Part shown: piece by piece, positions 1-7,600 of the stretch | How the letters are laid out: each line of letters begins with the position of its first letter | Position numbering within the stretch: position 1 is the first letter of the stretch | Assembly (NCBI GenBank): GCA_025352865.1 | Contig: JANXSB010000265.1 | Span: forward strand, 1 to 18,536 | Length of the DNA: 18,536 nt | Source of the DNA: Chthoniobacter sp. | Lineage (GTDB): Bacteria; Verrucomicrobiota; Verrucomicrobiia; Chthoniobacterales; Chthoniobacteraceae | Direction: 5' to 3' | The notes under the pieces: generated by a model | The model's input: only the letters and a program-made list of their open reading frames with translations | Told to the model about the DNA's origin: nothing | The model's database searches: none | Position numbers and translations under genes: made by a program

Positions 1-373
1 TGAACGCCGTCATGTGCCGCACGCCCGCGGTGTCCGCTGCCGCGGCCAGTTGCTCGGCATCCGCACGGTTCATCGCGATCGGTTTTTCGCAAAGCACATG
101 CTTCCCCGCGGCGATGGCCGCGAGCGCGATCGGCGCGTGCGCGACATTCGGCGTGGCGATGATGACGGCCTGCACGTCGTCGCGCGTCACGATTTCCGCA
201 TACTCCGTGGAAGTGACCGCGATGCCCGTCTCGCGGCTCGCGCGTTCGAGTGTCCCCGCATTCGTGTCGCACAGCGCGACCACGCGCGTGTCCGCGCAGA
301 GCGCGAGGCCGGGGAGATGATTTTGCAGCGTGATGCCGCCGCAACCGATGATGGCAATGCCAATGGATTTCAT
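1..373 (-). CDS. Gfo/Idh/MocA-family oxidoreductase, N-terminal part (cut by left edge)
   Basis: About 124 residues are visible, starting from an ATG at 371-373 and continuing past base 1. The N-terminus is a Rossmann NAD(P)-binding fold: a first beta strand followed by a GCGGI glycine motif (residues 10-14), then an acidic residue after the second strand (VVALCDTN, residues 31-38). The family hallmark EKP is at residues 96-98 within a KHVLCEKPIAMN stretch; in this family its lysine lies at the nicotinamide/active site. Members are NAD(P)-dependent dehydrogenases or isomerases of sugars, inositols and related polyols. The substrate cannot be told because the C-terminal substrate domain lies outside the window. 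No clear Shine-Dalgarno sequence precedes the start. A 43-codon ORF ends 16 nt upstream on the same strand and may be cotranscribed. Confidence 0.9.
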   Translation of the reverse strand, partial: MKSIGIAIIGCGGITLQNHLPGLALCADTRVVALCDTNAGTLERASRETGIAVTSTEYAEIVTRDDVQAVIIATPNVAHAPIALAAIAAGKHVLCEKPIAMNRADAEQLAAAADTAGVRHMTAF

Positions 374-389
374 GCGCGGGAGGAAAACC

Positions 390-521
390 CTATTCCGCCA
401 GCGAAGCGAGCGCGGCCTGCGCTTTCGCCGTGGCCTCCTCGGCGCGACGCGCGATTTCCTCCGTGGAAAGCATCCGCATGTGGCAGTGGCAGTAGAGAAT
501 GCTCGGCGGGGATTGGCTCAT
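390..521 (-). CDS. Small 43-residue protein with a CHCH motif, unknown function
   Basis: ATG at 519-521, stop TAG at 390-392. The protein begins MSQSPPSILYCHCHMRML, followed by a predicted Ala/Glu-rich helix to the end (STEEIARRAEEATAKAQAAL). Cys11, His12, Cys13 and His14 form a compact potential metal site. It lies 16 nt upstream of the oxidoreductase on the same strand, so the two could be cotranscribed. The residue pattern (hydrophobic start, CHCH, amphipathic Ala/Glu helix) looks protein-like rather than random, but I do not recognise a family with certainty. It could be a complete small protein or the surviving N-terminal end of a longer CHC-starting protein. No Shine-Dalgarno sequence is visible. 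The remaining interval 522-665 shows no convincing gene. Confidence 0.45.
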   Translation of the reverse strand: MSQSPPSILYCHCHMRMLSTEEIARRAEEATAKAQAALASLAE

Positions 522-665
522 GAAAAATCGAGCGGACACTACCGCCAACCCTGCGGAGCGAAAATGCTTTGTTTGCCGCCGTGAACTGCGTTCCCACTCC
601 CGAATGCTGAACGAATCAGTGATCAGGGCCAGGCCCGAAATGCTCCGCGCAGCGAAACAGCGTGC

Positions 666-2138
666 TCAGACTGCCGTAGCCGCGCGGAGGTGGACGTGGA
701 TTTCGAGACCGTGCGGTTGGCGGTTGCGAGCGGTGACGGTGCCGCCGCAGGATTCGACGCACGATTTCACGATGGCCAGGCCGAGGCCCGTGCCGCCGGT
801 GGCGCGGGTGCGCGAGGGATCGACGCGGTAAAAGGCGTCGAAGATGCGCGGCAGGTCGGCTTCGGGGACGCCGGGGCCGCAGTCGGCGACGATGACCGTG
901 ATCTCCTCGCCGCGGGTTTCGGCGCTGACGGTGATCGCACCCGCGGAGGCGGCGTGCTGGATGGCGTTGCGAATGAGATTGGCGAGCGCGCGGGTGAGCA
1001 GTTCGGGCGCGGCAGAGACGCGGAGTTGCTCGGGGATGGTGATGCGCAGATCGGCGGAATCGCTGCTCTCGCGATGCGCCGCTTCGGCGACGATGGGCGC
1101 GAGCGCCATGCTTTCCAGCGGCCCGGCGGCAGCGCCGAGTTCGGCTTTGGAAAAGGACAGCAGTTCGCCGACGAGCGCGGAAATCTGCGCGGCTTTTTCC
1201 GCCGCCGCTTTGACAAACGGCACCTGCGTTTCAGTGGCGTGCTGTTCGAGGATGCCGAGCGCCATTTGCAAGCGCACGAGCGGCGAGCACAGCTCGTGGG
1301 CGATGTCGCCGAGGAAACGCTTCTGCCCGGTGACGAGGCCATCGAGCCGCGCGGCCATCTGGTCGATGGATTCCGCGAGCCCGCCGAGTTCGTCGCGCCG
1401 CCGCAGGTTCACGCGCACATCGAAGCGCCCGTCAGCGATTTGCCGCGTGGCGTGCATCATGCGCCCGATGGTGCGCGTGATCCCGCGGATGAGCGGCAGC
1501 CAGAAAAGCAGCGAGAAAACGAACACGCCCGCGACGAGCGCGAGCCACGGTTTCGGATTGAAGATGAGCCCGCCCGCACTGAGCGAAGACGAGCGCGCGA
1601 CGAGCACGACGCGCATCGGATCGCCCGCCAGCATGTTGTCGAGCCGCGCGCTGGTCAGCAGCCAGTACTGCGTGGGGTCGCTCGTGCGCATGAGCGCGCG
1701 GAGCGGCGGGCGCGGCCAGCGGCGGCGCTGGTCGGAGGGCGGTGGCGTGATCGCGGGCGGTTTTGCGCCGGGAAACATCGGGCGCTCGATGATGCGCGTG
1801 CGCACTTCCTCCGGCAGGTTCGCGGTATCGCCGACGAGCGGGTTCGCGTCGTCGTCGAAAAGTCCGAAGCGGACGTGATGCGCGGTGCTGTAACGCTTCA
1901 TTACCGCGCCCCACTCGTCAGGCGCGGTGCTTTCCAACTCGCCGACGATGAGAGCGCGCACGGCCTCCATGCGCTCGCGCGCACCGGTGAAGAAAAACCA
2001 GTCGAGGTTGAAGTTGAACTGCGCGTTGAAAAGCAGTGCGAAGACCGCGGCGACGATGACGAGGTTGAGGAAAAACCACACGAGGATTTTCGCATAAAGC
2101 GGCAGGCGCACGCGCGGCGGTGGTGGGCGCTCAGACAT
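666..2138 (-). CDS. CpxA-like two-component sensor histidine kinase
   Basis: A 490-residue membrane kinase. A basic, Pro-rich N-terminus leads into TM1 (about residues 14-38), then a periplasmic sensor region of about 155 residues with a Pro/Arg-rich stretch near 126-146, TM2 (about 197-218) and a HAMP linker (about 219-271). The HisKA H-box reads FLGDIAHELCSPLVRLQ with phospho-acceptor His281; Cys after HEL followed by SP is typical of CpxA-type kinases. The HATPase domain has the N-box (LANLIRNAIQHA, Asn391), the G1 box (ADCGPGV, Asp419), an F-box (IFDAFYRVD) and the G2 box (GGTGLGLAI, 448-456). All catalytic motifs are intact. The ATG overlaps the 3' end of the regulator gene by 8 nt, so translation is likely coupled. 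It should phosphorylate that regulator on envelope signals. The signal itself is unknown. Confidence 0.93.
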   Translation of the reverse strand: MSERPPPPRVRLPLYAKILVWFFLNLVIVAAVFALLFNAQFNFNLDWFFFTGARERMEAVRALIVGELESTAPDEWGAVMKRYSTAHHVRFGLFDDDANPLVGDTANLPEEVRTRIIERPMFPGAKPPAITPPPSDQRRRWPRPPLRALMRTSDPTQYWLLTSARLDNMLAGDPMRVVLVARSSSLSAGGLIFNPKPWLALVAGVFVFSLLFWLPLIRGITRTIGRMMHATRQIADGRFDVRVNLRRRDELGGLAESIDQMAARLDGLVTGQKRFLGDIAHELCSPLVRLQMALGILEQHATETQVPFVKAAAEKAAQISALVGELLSFSKAELGAAAGPLESMALAPIVAEAAHRESSDSADLRITIPEQLRVSAAPELLTRALANLIRNAIQHAASAGAITVSAETRGEEITVIVADCGPGVPEADLPRIFDAFYRVDPSRTRATGGTGLGLAIVKSCVESCGGTVTARNRQPHGLEIHVHLRAATAV

Positions 2139-2874
2139 CGTCGGGATTGATGAGCATGTAGCCGACGGCGCGCACGGTGCGGATGAAATTCGGATTCTTC
2201 GGATCGTCGCCGAGCTTTTTTCGGAGCGACCAAATGTGGACGTCGATGGAGCGGTCGAGCCCGTCGTAATTCCGGTCGGCGATCGTCTCGATGAGCTGCT
2301 CGCGCGTCTTCACGCGGCCCCGCGCGCGGGCCAGCGAGGCGAGCAGTTCAAACTCCAGCGCGGTGAGCGTGAGCGGATCGCCGTGGAGAAGGGCGACGCG
2401 CGAGTTCGGATTGATGCGCAGCGGGCCGACGACGATCTCCGCTTCCACGCGATCCGCGCCCGGAGCCGCCGGACGCGCAGTACGGCGCGTGACGGCGCGC
2501 AGCCGCGCGAGCAGTTCGCGGCTGGAAAAAGTCTTCGGCAGATAATCGTCCGCGCCCATTTCGAGACCGACGATGCGATCCGTCTCCTCGCCGCGCGACG
2601 TGAGCATGAGGATCGGCACGTCGGATTTTCCGCGCACGCGTTTCAGCACCTCAAAGCCGTCCATGCCCGGCATGTTCACGTCGAGAATCACGGCGCAGAA
2701 TTTTTCCGCCAGCGCGCGGTCCGCGCCCGCCGGGCCGTTGTGCTCGGCGAGGACTTCGTAGCCGAGCGGATCGAGGTAGGCCTTGATGAGCGCGCAGAGT
2801 TCGCGGTCGTCGTCGATCACGAGCACGCGCGTGGCGGCGGAGTGCGCGCTGGGAGTGGGCGAGGGCGGGATCAC
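2131..2874 (-). CDS. OmpR/CpxR-family response regulator
   Basis: A 247-residue DNA-binding response regulator starting with GTG (2872-2874); no ATG exists before the receiver domain. The receiver has the acidic pocket VLVIDDD (Asp21-23), phospho-acceptor Asp65 in VILDVNMPGMDG, Thr92 (LMLTSR) and Lys114 (DDYLPKTF). The usual KPF is KTF here, as in other CpxR-like proteins. The winged-helix DNA-binding domain (about 145-243) carries LTALEFELL and the RSIDVHIWSLRKKLGDD recognition region, ending with IRTVRAVGYML. It is the first gene of the minus-strand kinase operon and faces away from the Gly-rich protein and T2SS genes. The divergent intergenic region holds 11-bp-phased direct repeats of the type such regulators bind as tandem dimers. 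Autoregulation and control of the divergent genes are inferences. Confidence 0.93.
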   Translation of the reverse strand: MIPPSPTPSAHSAATRVLVIDDDRELCALIKAYLDPLGYEVLAEHNGPAGADRALAEKFCAVILDVNMPGMDGFEVLKRVRGKSDVPILMLTSRGEETDRIVGLEMGADDYLPKTFSSRELLARLRAVTRRTARPAAPGADRVEAEIVVGPLRINPNSRVALLHGDPLTLTALEFELLASLARARGRVKTREQLIETIADRNYDGLDRSIDVHIWSLRKKLGDDPKNPNFIRTVRAVGYMLINPDDV

Positions 2875-2904
2875 GGTGCGTTTAGGTAGAGTACCACGGG
2901 AAAA

Positions 2905-2976
2905 ACGGAATTACGGAATTTTGCCAAATGACGGAATGGTTTTAGGGACGCCGCCAATCCAATTCCGTAATTCCGT
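2905..2976. repeat. Perfect 16-bp inverted repeat in the divergent promoter region
   Basis: Left arm 2905-2920 (acggaattacggaatt) and right arm 2961-2976 (aattccgtaattccgt) are exact reverse complements, separated by 40 nt. Each arm is itself a tandem duplication of an 8-mer (acggaatt). A further partial copy (acggaat) lies in the loop at 2931-2937. The segment is AT-rich against the GC-rich background. It could be a protein-binding palindrome, a long-stem RNA or DNA hairpin, or the ends of a small non-coding mobile remnant. The sequence alone does not decide between these. Confidence 0.75.
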
Positions 2977-2998
2977 CTCAAAAAACGGCACTCACGCA

Positions 2999-3048
2999 CT
3001 TAACGGACTCTTAACAATTTTCCGCGCCGCATCCAACGGGCGCTTAAC
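2999..3048 (+). promoter_or_regulatory. Candidate response-regulator operator: CTTAAC repeats in 11-bp phase
   Basis: Exact CTTAAC hexamers start at 2999, 3010 and 3043. The spacings are 11 and 33 bp, so all three lie on the same face of the helix. A degenerate copy (tccaac) falls at 3032, also in phase. Direct repeats with an 11-bp period are the classic binding pattern of OmpR/PhoB-family regulators, and TTAACA repeats with this period are the Bacillus PhoP box. The cluster ends about 78 nt before the ATG of the Gly-rich protein and lies beside the divergent OmpR-family regulator gene, its most likely binder. The assignment is an inference from pattern and location. Confidence 0.5.
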
Positions 3049-3125
3049 AATGACGGTGTTCATTCATTCTCAACCGCACGGCCCATCGTGGCCGAACAAC
3101 AACCAACAACGCAGCAAAACCTAAC

Positions 3126-3707
3126 ATGAAAACGAAACCGACCATCCTCCTCTCAGCGCTCGCGCTGGCAGCATCCACCATCCTCGCCGTCGCCCAGGCT
3201 CCCGCGGCCCCTGCCCCCGCGGCTCCGCCCGCAGACGCCGGCGCAAACAACCCCGGCGGCGGCCGCCGCGGCGGCCCCGGTGGCCCCGGCGGCGGCAACA
3301 TGCAGGACTTCATGCAGCGCATGAATGACCGGCTGAAAGCCTCCCTCAAAGTCACCGATGAAGAATGGACCGTCCTCAAGCCGCTCGTCGAAAAAGTGCA
3401 GACCGCGCAGCGCGAGGCCGGGGCCGGTCGCGGCTTTGGCGGCGGTCGCGGACCCGGCGGTCCTGGCGGCGGCACCGACGCGAATGCCCCTGCCGACACC
3501 CGTCCCGGTGCCGCGGAGAGCGCCGCCCTGCGCACCGCGATCGACACCGACGGCACGAGCGCCGACGACATCAAAGCGAAGCTCGCCGCCGTGCGCGCTA
3601 TGCGCAAAAAGGGCGCGGCCGATCTCGCCGTCGCGCGTGAGGATTTGAAAAAGGTCGTGACCGTGCGGCAGGAAGCCGTGCTCGTCTCGATGGGCATGCT
3701 CGAATAG
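3126..3707 (+). CDS. Exported Gly-rich protein, weakly Spy/CpxP-like
   Basis: A 193-residue protein with a clear signal peptide (MKTKPTILLSALALAASTIL then AVAQ, cleavage near residue 24), an Ala/Pro-rich linker (25-36), a first Gly/Arg/Pro-rich tract (43-57), a helical segment (about 59-97, including LKVTDEEWTVLKPLVEKVQ), a second Gly-rich tract (99-117), and a helical C-terminus ending LKKVVTVRQEAVLVSMGMLE. The paired helices and the final VRQEA...G.L motif resemble the helical periplasmic Spy/CpxP type seen near Cpx-like systems, but the match is weak and LTxxQ motifs are not clear. It lies divergently from the CpxRA-like pair and 10 nt before gspE, so it may be the first gene of the T2SS transcript. 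A periplasmic stress sensor or chaperone is a hypothesis. No Shine-Dalgarno sequence is evident. Confidence 0.75.
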   Translation: MKTKPTILLSALALAASTILAVAQAPAAPAPAAPPADAGANNPGGGRRGGPGGPGGGNMQDFMQRMNDRLKASLKVTDEEWTVLKPLVEKVQTAQREAGAGRGFGGGRGPGGPGGGTDANAPADTRPGAAESAALRTAIDTDGTSADDIKAKLAAVRAMRKKGAADLAVAREDLKKVVTVRQEAVLVSMGMLE

Positions 3708-3717
3708 CCCTCCGCGC

Positions 3718-5421
3718 GTGACCGAGAGCCTCCTCACCTCAACGTCCGAACCGCGCCAGGATCTCCTCGCGTCCATGGTCGAGCGCCAACAGCTCTCCGC
3801 CATGGACGCCGAGGTGCTGGCCGGCAGCGCCGTGCCCACGGACTCGGAGGAGGCGGTGCTGCAATGGCTCGCCGGAGAATACGGCCTCGGCTACACGCCG
3901 CTCGACAAAATCGAGCCCGACCGCGGACTGCTCGCGCGCTTTCCCGCGCGCATTTTGCTGAAAGAGGAGCTGCTCCCGCTGCGGGAAAAGGACGGCGTCA
4001 TCGAGGTCGCGGTCAGCCGGCTCTTTGCCACGCCGGGCCTCGACAGCCTGCGCGCGATCACGAACCTCAAACTCTCGCCGATCCTCGCGCCGAGCGAAGC
4101 GCTCCAGCGCGAGATCAAGAAGCATCTCGGCGTCGGCGCGGACACGCTGAACCTCCTCGAACAGGAGGACTTTTTCCAAGTCGTCGCCGACGATCACCAG
4201 GACGACGGCGACCTCGACAAAGCGGCCGAAGACGCGTCGATCATCCGCTTCGTCAACCAGATCCTCGGCGACGCGATTTCGCAGCGCGCATCCGATATTC
4301 ACGTCGAGCCGTTCGAGCACGAGTTGCGCATCCGCTACCGCATCGACGGGCTTTTGCAGGAAGTCCCGGTGCCCGCGCAGATCAAGCGCTTCCAGCCGGC
4401 CATCGTCTCGCGCATCAAAATCCTGAGCAACCTGAACATCGCCGAAAAGCGCGTGCCGCAGGACGGGCGGATTAAGATTCGCGTGAAAGCGAGCGAGGTG
4501 GACATCCGCGTGTCGGTCATCCCGATGCTGCACGGCGAGGCCGTGGTGCTGCGTCTGCTGCGGCAGGATTCGAGCATGATCGGCCTGAGCGGCATCGGCA
4601 TGGCCCCGCGCGAGCGCGAGCTGTTCGACCGCGTGCTCGAAATGCCGCATGGCATCGCGCTCGTCACCGGCCCGACCGGCAGCGGAAAAACGACGACGCT
4701 TTATTCCGCGCTGCACCAGATCAACGACGAGGTACGCAAGATCATCACTATCGAAGACCCGGTCGAATATCAGCTCAAGGGCATCAACCAAATCCAGGTC
4801 AACGACAAGGCCGGGCTCACGTTTTCGCGCGGGCTGCGGGCGATTCTGCGGCACGACCCCGATGTCGTGCTCATCGGCGAAATTCGCGATCAGGAAACTG
4901 CGCAGATTGCGGTGCAGGCGTCGCTCACCGGCCACATGGTTTTCTCCACGCTGCACACGAACGATGCGCCCGGCGCGCTCACGCGGCTCGTGGATATGGG
5001 CGTGGAGCCGTATCTCGTCGCGTCGTCGCTGGAGGCGGTCATCGCGCAGCGGCTCGTGCGCGTGCTGTGCGAGGACTGCAAAGCGGAGGACACGACCTCG
5101 CGCACCATCGCGCTCGGCCTGCGCGTGGAGTCCCTGCGCGGCGTGAAAATTTTCCGCGCGGTCGGCTGCAAAAACTGCCGCATGACCGGCTATACTGGAC
5201 GCCGCGCGATCTTCGAGCTGATGACGATGAGCGGCGCGATCCGCGAGATTTTGCTGCGCGGCGGATCGAGCGTCGAAATCAAGGACGCCGCGAAACGCGA
5301 GGGCATGAAACTGCTCATCGAGGACGGCTGGCGGCTCGTCCGCGCCGGCGTGACCACCCCCGCGGAAGTGCTCCGCGTTTCCAAAGACGAAGGCACCGAC
5401 GGCTTCGCCGTGAGCGCATAA
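3718..5421 (+). CDS. gspE: Type II secretion ATPase GspE
   Basis: A 567-residue cytosolic ATPase that powers pseudopilus assembly. The N1E-type domain (about 20-130) is followed by an acidic linker, then the N2E region with DAISQRASDIHVEPFEHELRIRYRIDG-type residues (about 183-215). The Walker A motif is GPTGSGKT (318-325). The Walker B segment is DVVLIGEIRD (382-391), followed by a conserved His-box stretch (SLTGHMVFSTLHTNDA). A zinc-binding tetracysteine, CEDC (451-454) and CKNC (484-487), is intact and typical of GspE/PilB. The GTG at 3718 gives the longest product; an in-frame ATG at 3775 is an alternative that removes 19 residues. No Shine-Dalgarno sequence precedes either. The gene begins the T2SS block, 10 nt after the Gly-rich protein and 4 nt before gspF. 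PilB is the main alternative identity, but the pseudopilin set downstream favours GspE. Confidence 0.95.
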   Translation: MTESLLTSTSEPRQDLLASMVERQQLSAMDAEVLAGSAVPTDSEEAVLQWLAGEYGLGYTPLDKIEPDRGLLARFPARILLKEELLPLREKDGVIEVAVSRLFATPGLDSLRAITNLKLSPILAPSEALQREIKKHLGVGADTLNLLEQEDFFQVVADDHQDDGDLDKAAEDASIIRFVNQILGDAISQRASDIHVEPFEHELRIRYRIDGLLQEVPVPAQIKRFQPAIVSRIKILSNLNIAEKRVPQDGRIKIRVKASEVDIRVSVIPMLHGEAVVLRLLRQDSSMIGLSGIGMAPRERELFDRVLEMPHGIALVTGPTGSGKTTTLYSALHQINDEVRKIITIEDPVEYQLKGINQIQVNDKAGLTFSRGLRAILRHDPDVVLIGEIRDQETAQIAVQASLTGHMVFSTLHTNDAPGALTRLVDMGVEPYLVASSLEAVIAQRLVRVLCEDCKAEDTTSRTIALGLRVESLRGVKIFRAVGCKNCRMTGYTGRRAIFELMTMSGAIREILLRGGSSVEIKDAAKREGMKLLIEDGWRLVRAGVTTPAEVLRVSKDEGTDGFAVSA

Positions 5422-5425
5422 CGCC

Positions 5426-6676
5426 ATGCCCGTCTTCGCATACAAAGCCATGCAGGCCAACGGTGCCGCCACCGAGGGCAGCATCGAAGCCGGTGGTCGT
5501 CAGGACGCCGCGCGCACGCTCGAAGCGCGCGGCCTCACGCCCGTGCGCCTGACCGAGACGGGCACCGCGCTGACGACCAGCGCGCGCGCGGTGAAAGCGC
5601 CCGCGGTGACGAAAGGACGCGCGTTATTCCAGTCGAAACACGTCAGCTTCGATGCGCTCGAAGATTTCACGCGTTCGCTCTCCAGCCTGCTCGCCGCGAA
5701 CGTCCCGCTCAGCCGCGCGCTGACCATTCTCTACAAAGAATCGTCGAACCCCGTAGCATCCGCGAAGTGGAAGGAGCTGCACGATTTCGTCATCGACGGC
5801 GTGCCGCTGGCCGAGGCGATGAACCGCTCGCCGGAAGTCTTCCCGCGCGTCTATGTTGCGATGGTCGAGGCGGGCGAGGCGGGCGGCTTTCTCGATGTCG
5901 TGCTCGCGCAGATCGCGGACTTCCAGGCGCGGGAGAAGGAAATGCGCGCGAAGGTGATTTCCGCGATGATGTATCCGGCGGTGCTGCTCTGCCTCGCGAC
6001 CGCGGTGCTCATCTTCCTGATGGTCTTTTTCATCCCGCGTTTCCAGACGCTCTTCGCCGGCTTCGACGCCGCGCTGCCCATGCTCACGCAGGTCATCGTC
6101 GGCATCAGCGACGCCATGCGAAACTACGGCCTCTACATGCTCGCGGGCGTGGTGGCGGCGGTCTGGTACGGCCGCACCTGGTTCAAAAAGGAAAGCAGCC
6201 GCCGGCTCTGGGAGGCGTGGTTGATGCGCACGCCGGTCATCGGCCCGCTCGCGGCGAAGATCGCGATGGCGCGGTTCTGCCGGATGCTCGGCACGCTGCT
6301 CGGGGCGGGCGTTTCGCTCATCAGCGCGCTGTCCGTTTCGCGCCGCTCGCTGGGCTACCAGACGCTCGTCGATCTCGTCACCGACTCCACGGAGCGCGTG
6401 AAAAAAGGCGAGGCGCTCGGCGCGAGCCTGGCGGATTGCCGCGCGCTTTTCGGCGGCTCGACGCTGGAAATGATCGCGGTCGCGGAAGAAAGCGGACGGC
6501 TGGATCAAGAGCTGGTGCGGCTCGCGGGCGTGACCGAGATCACGCTCGACCGCCAGCTCAAGACCGCCGTCGCACTCGCCGAGCCGCTCATGCTCTTTGT
6601 CATCGCCGGACTCATCGGCACGATTTTCATCGGCATGGTCCTCCCGATTTTCACCATCCAAGACTACATCAAATGA
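5426..6676 (+). CDS. gspF: Type II secretion inner-membrane platform protein GspF
   Basis: A 416-residue polytopic membrane protein, the usual length for GspF. It begins MPVFAYKAMQANGAATEG, the standard family N-terminus. Two repeated T2SSF domains are present: the first about 70-195 (FTRSLSSLLAANVPLSRAL; VAMVEAGEAGGFLDVVL) and the second about 272-395 (RMLGTLLGAGVSLISAL; IAVAEESGRLDQELVRLA). TM segments lie at about 187-207, 233-252 and 383-410. It forms the core of the assembly platform and couples GspE to pseudopilin insertion. It starts 4 nt after the gspE stop, and its TGA overlaps the gspG ATG (ATGA), indicating translational coupling. Confidence 0.95.
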   Translation: MPVFAYKAMQANGAATEGSIEAGGRQDAARTLEARGLTPVRLTETGTALTTSARAVKAPAVTKGRALFQSKHVSFDALEDFTRSLSSLLAANVPLSRALTILYKESSNPVASAKWKELHDFVIDGVPLAEAMNRSPEVFPRVYVAMVEAGEAGGFLDVVLAQIADFQAREKEMRAKVISAMMYPAVLLCLATAVLIFLMVFFIPRFQTLFAGFDAALPMLTQVIVGISDAMRNYGLYMLAGVVAAVWYGRTWFKKESSRRLWEAWLMRTPVIGPLAAKIAMARFCRMLGTLLGAGVSLISALSVSRRSLGYQTLVDLVTDSTERVKKGEALGASLADCRALFGGSTLEMIAVAEESGRLDQELVRLAGVTEITLDRQLKTAVALAEPLMLFVIAGLIGTIFIGMVLPIFTIQDYIK

Positions 6677-7119
6677 AAACCAAAAATCCCAACGCCCAAC
6701 GTAATAACCTGCGCCGCGCCGCCTTTACCCTTGTGGAAATGCTGCTCGTGCTCGTCATCCTCGCGGTACTCGCCGCAATCGTAATTCCGAAATTTGCGGG
6801 CCGCAGTCAGGACGCGAAAATATCCGCAGCCAAGGCGGACATTTCCAATTTCAGCGTCGCGCTCGATGCCTTCGAGGTGGACAACGGTTTCTACCCGCAG
6901 GGCAGCGCGGGACTCACCGCGCTTATCGAACAACCGAATAATCTGCAATCGTGGAAAGGTCCGTATCTCAACAAGGTGCCGCTCGATCCGTGGGGAAACG
7001 CCTACATTTACACCTATCCAGGTAAGGCCAATCCGAAGCATTTCGACCTCAGTTCGCTGGGCGTGGACGGCCAGGCGGGCACGGATGACGACATCACGAA
7101 TTGGGATGCGAAGAAGTAA
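6673..7119 (+). CDS. gspG: Major pseudopilin GspG
   Basis: 148 residues from an ATG overlapping the gspF stop. A short basic leader (MKTKNPNAQRNNLRRA) precedes the prepilin methylation motif AFTLVEMLLVLVILAVLAA; the conserved Glu is at +5 of the mature protein. Residue -1 is Ala instead of the usual Gly. The globular part has the GspG signatures: a YPQGSAGLTAL stretch, WKGPYL, VPLDPWGNAYIYTYPG, and a C-terminal calcium-site-like loop DGQAGTDDDITNW. It is processed by a prepilin peptidase not found in this window and polymerises into the pseudopilus. The start codon is fixed by the ATGA coupling; no Shine-Dalgarno sequence is needed or visible. Confidence 0.95.
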   Translation: MKTKNPNAQRNNLRRAAFTLVEMLLVLVILAVLAAIVIPKFAGRSQDAKISAAKADISNFSVALDAFEVDNGFYPQGSAGLTALIEQPNNLQSWKGPYLNKVPLDPWGNAYIYTYPGKANPKHFDLSSLGVDGQAGTDDDITNWDAKK

Positions 7120-7600
7120 TCCAACGCGGATTCCGCCGGGCTTCACGCTCGTCGAACTCGTCGTCGTGATGGCGCTTCTCGCCATCGTGGCCGCGCTTTC
7201 CGCGCCGGCGATGTCGCGCTCGATCCGTGCGCGCAACATCAACGGCGAGGCCGCGCGCTTCGTCGCGGCGACGGAGTACGCACGCGATGAAGCGGTGTCG
7301 CAGGGCGTGCCGATGACCGTGTGGATCGATTCCGCGACGCAGCGCTTCGGCGTCGAGCCGCGAGCGGGTTTTGAGGGCGTCGAGTCGCGCAACCGCGAGT
7401 TTGCGGTGAATGCGGACATTCATTTTGAAATGGACAGCAAAGCGGCGGGCATCGTGCAGGCGGTTGAGTTTGCACCGGACGGCGTGCCGGGCACGACGAG
7501 CGTGGAAACGGTGCGGCTGGTGGATCGGTTTGAGTCGGAGGTCATCGTCGTGCGGACGAAGGATGGCTGGGGTTACGAAATCCAGAAGGAGGGGAAATGA
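7106..7600 (+). CDS. gspH: Minor pseudopilin GspH
   Basis: 164 residues from an ATG at 7106, overlapping the end of gspG by 14 nt in another frame. The leader MRRSNPTRIPPG is followed by the cleavage motif G/FTLVELVVVMALLAIVAA, the only pseudopilin here with canonical Gly at -1. The rest has the GspH pattern of a helix rich in Ala/Arg (AARFVAATEYARDEAVSQG) then strands (VPMTVWIDSATQRFGV), and ends in a short strand-rich tail. The length is normal for GspH. It would join GspI, J and K near the pseudopilus tip. Position between gspG and gspI supports the call, although H-type pseudopilins are poorly conserved. Confidence 0.87.
   Translation: MRRSNPTRIPPGFTLVELVVVMALLAIVAALSAPAMSRSIRARNINGEAARFVAATEYARDEAVSQGVPMTVWIDSATQRFGVEPRAGFEGVESRNREFAVNADIHFEMDSKAAGIVQAVEFAPDGVPGTTSVETVRLVDRFESEVIVVRTKDGWGYEIQKEGK
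7586..7592 (+). promoter_or_regulatory. Strong Shine-Dalgarno site for gspI
   Basis: AAGGAGG lies 4 nt before the gspI ATG, inside the end of gspH. It is the best ribosome-binding site in the operon and fixes the gspI start. Most other genes here rely on ATGA overlaps with no recognisable Shine-Dalgarno sequence. Confidence 0.75.

Noticed and set aside
690..2150. A 486-codon open frame on the plus strand opposite the histidine kinase
   Set aside because: The product is Arg/Asp/Gly/Ala-rich with no domain pattern, while the minus strand has all kinase motifs. It is a GC-rich codon-bias shadow.
2921..2949. A sigma70-like promoter (ttgcca, 17-nt spacer, taggga) upstream of the Gly-rich protein
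   Set aside because: The -10 match is poor and the segment lies inside the inverted-repeat loop; not strong enough to call.
3739..5484. A 581-codon open frame on the minus strand opposite gspE
   Set aside because: Composition is that of a reverse-complement shadow (Arg, Asp, His, Val rich) and there are no motifs. gspE is unmistakable on the other strand.
5767..6672. A long plus-strand upstream extension of the gspG reading frame
   Set aside because: It is an out-of-frame reading of gspF. The prepilin leader starting at 6673 defines the true start.
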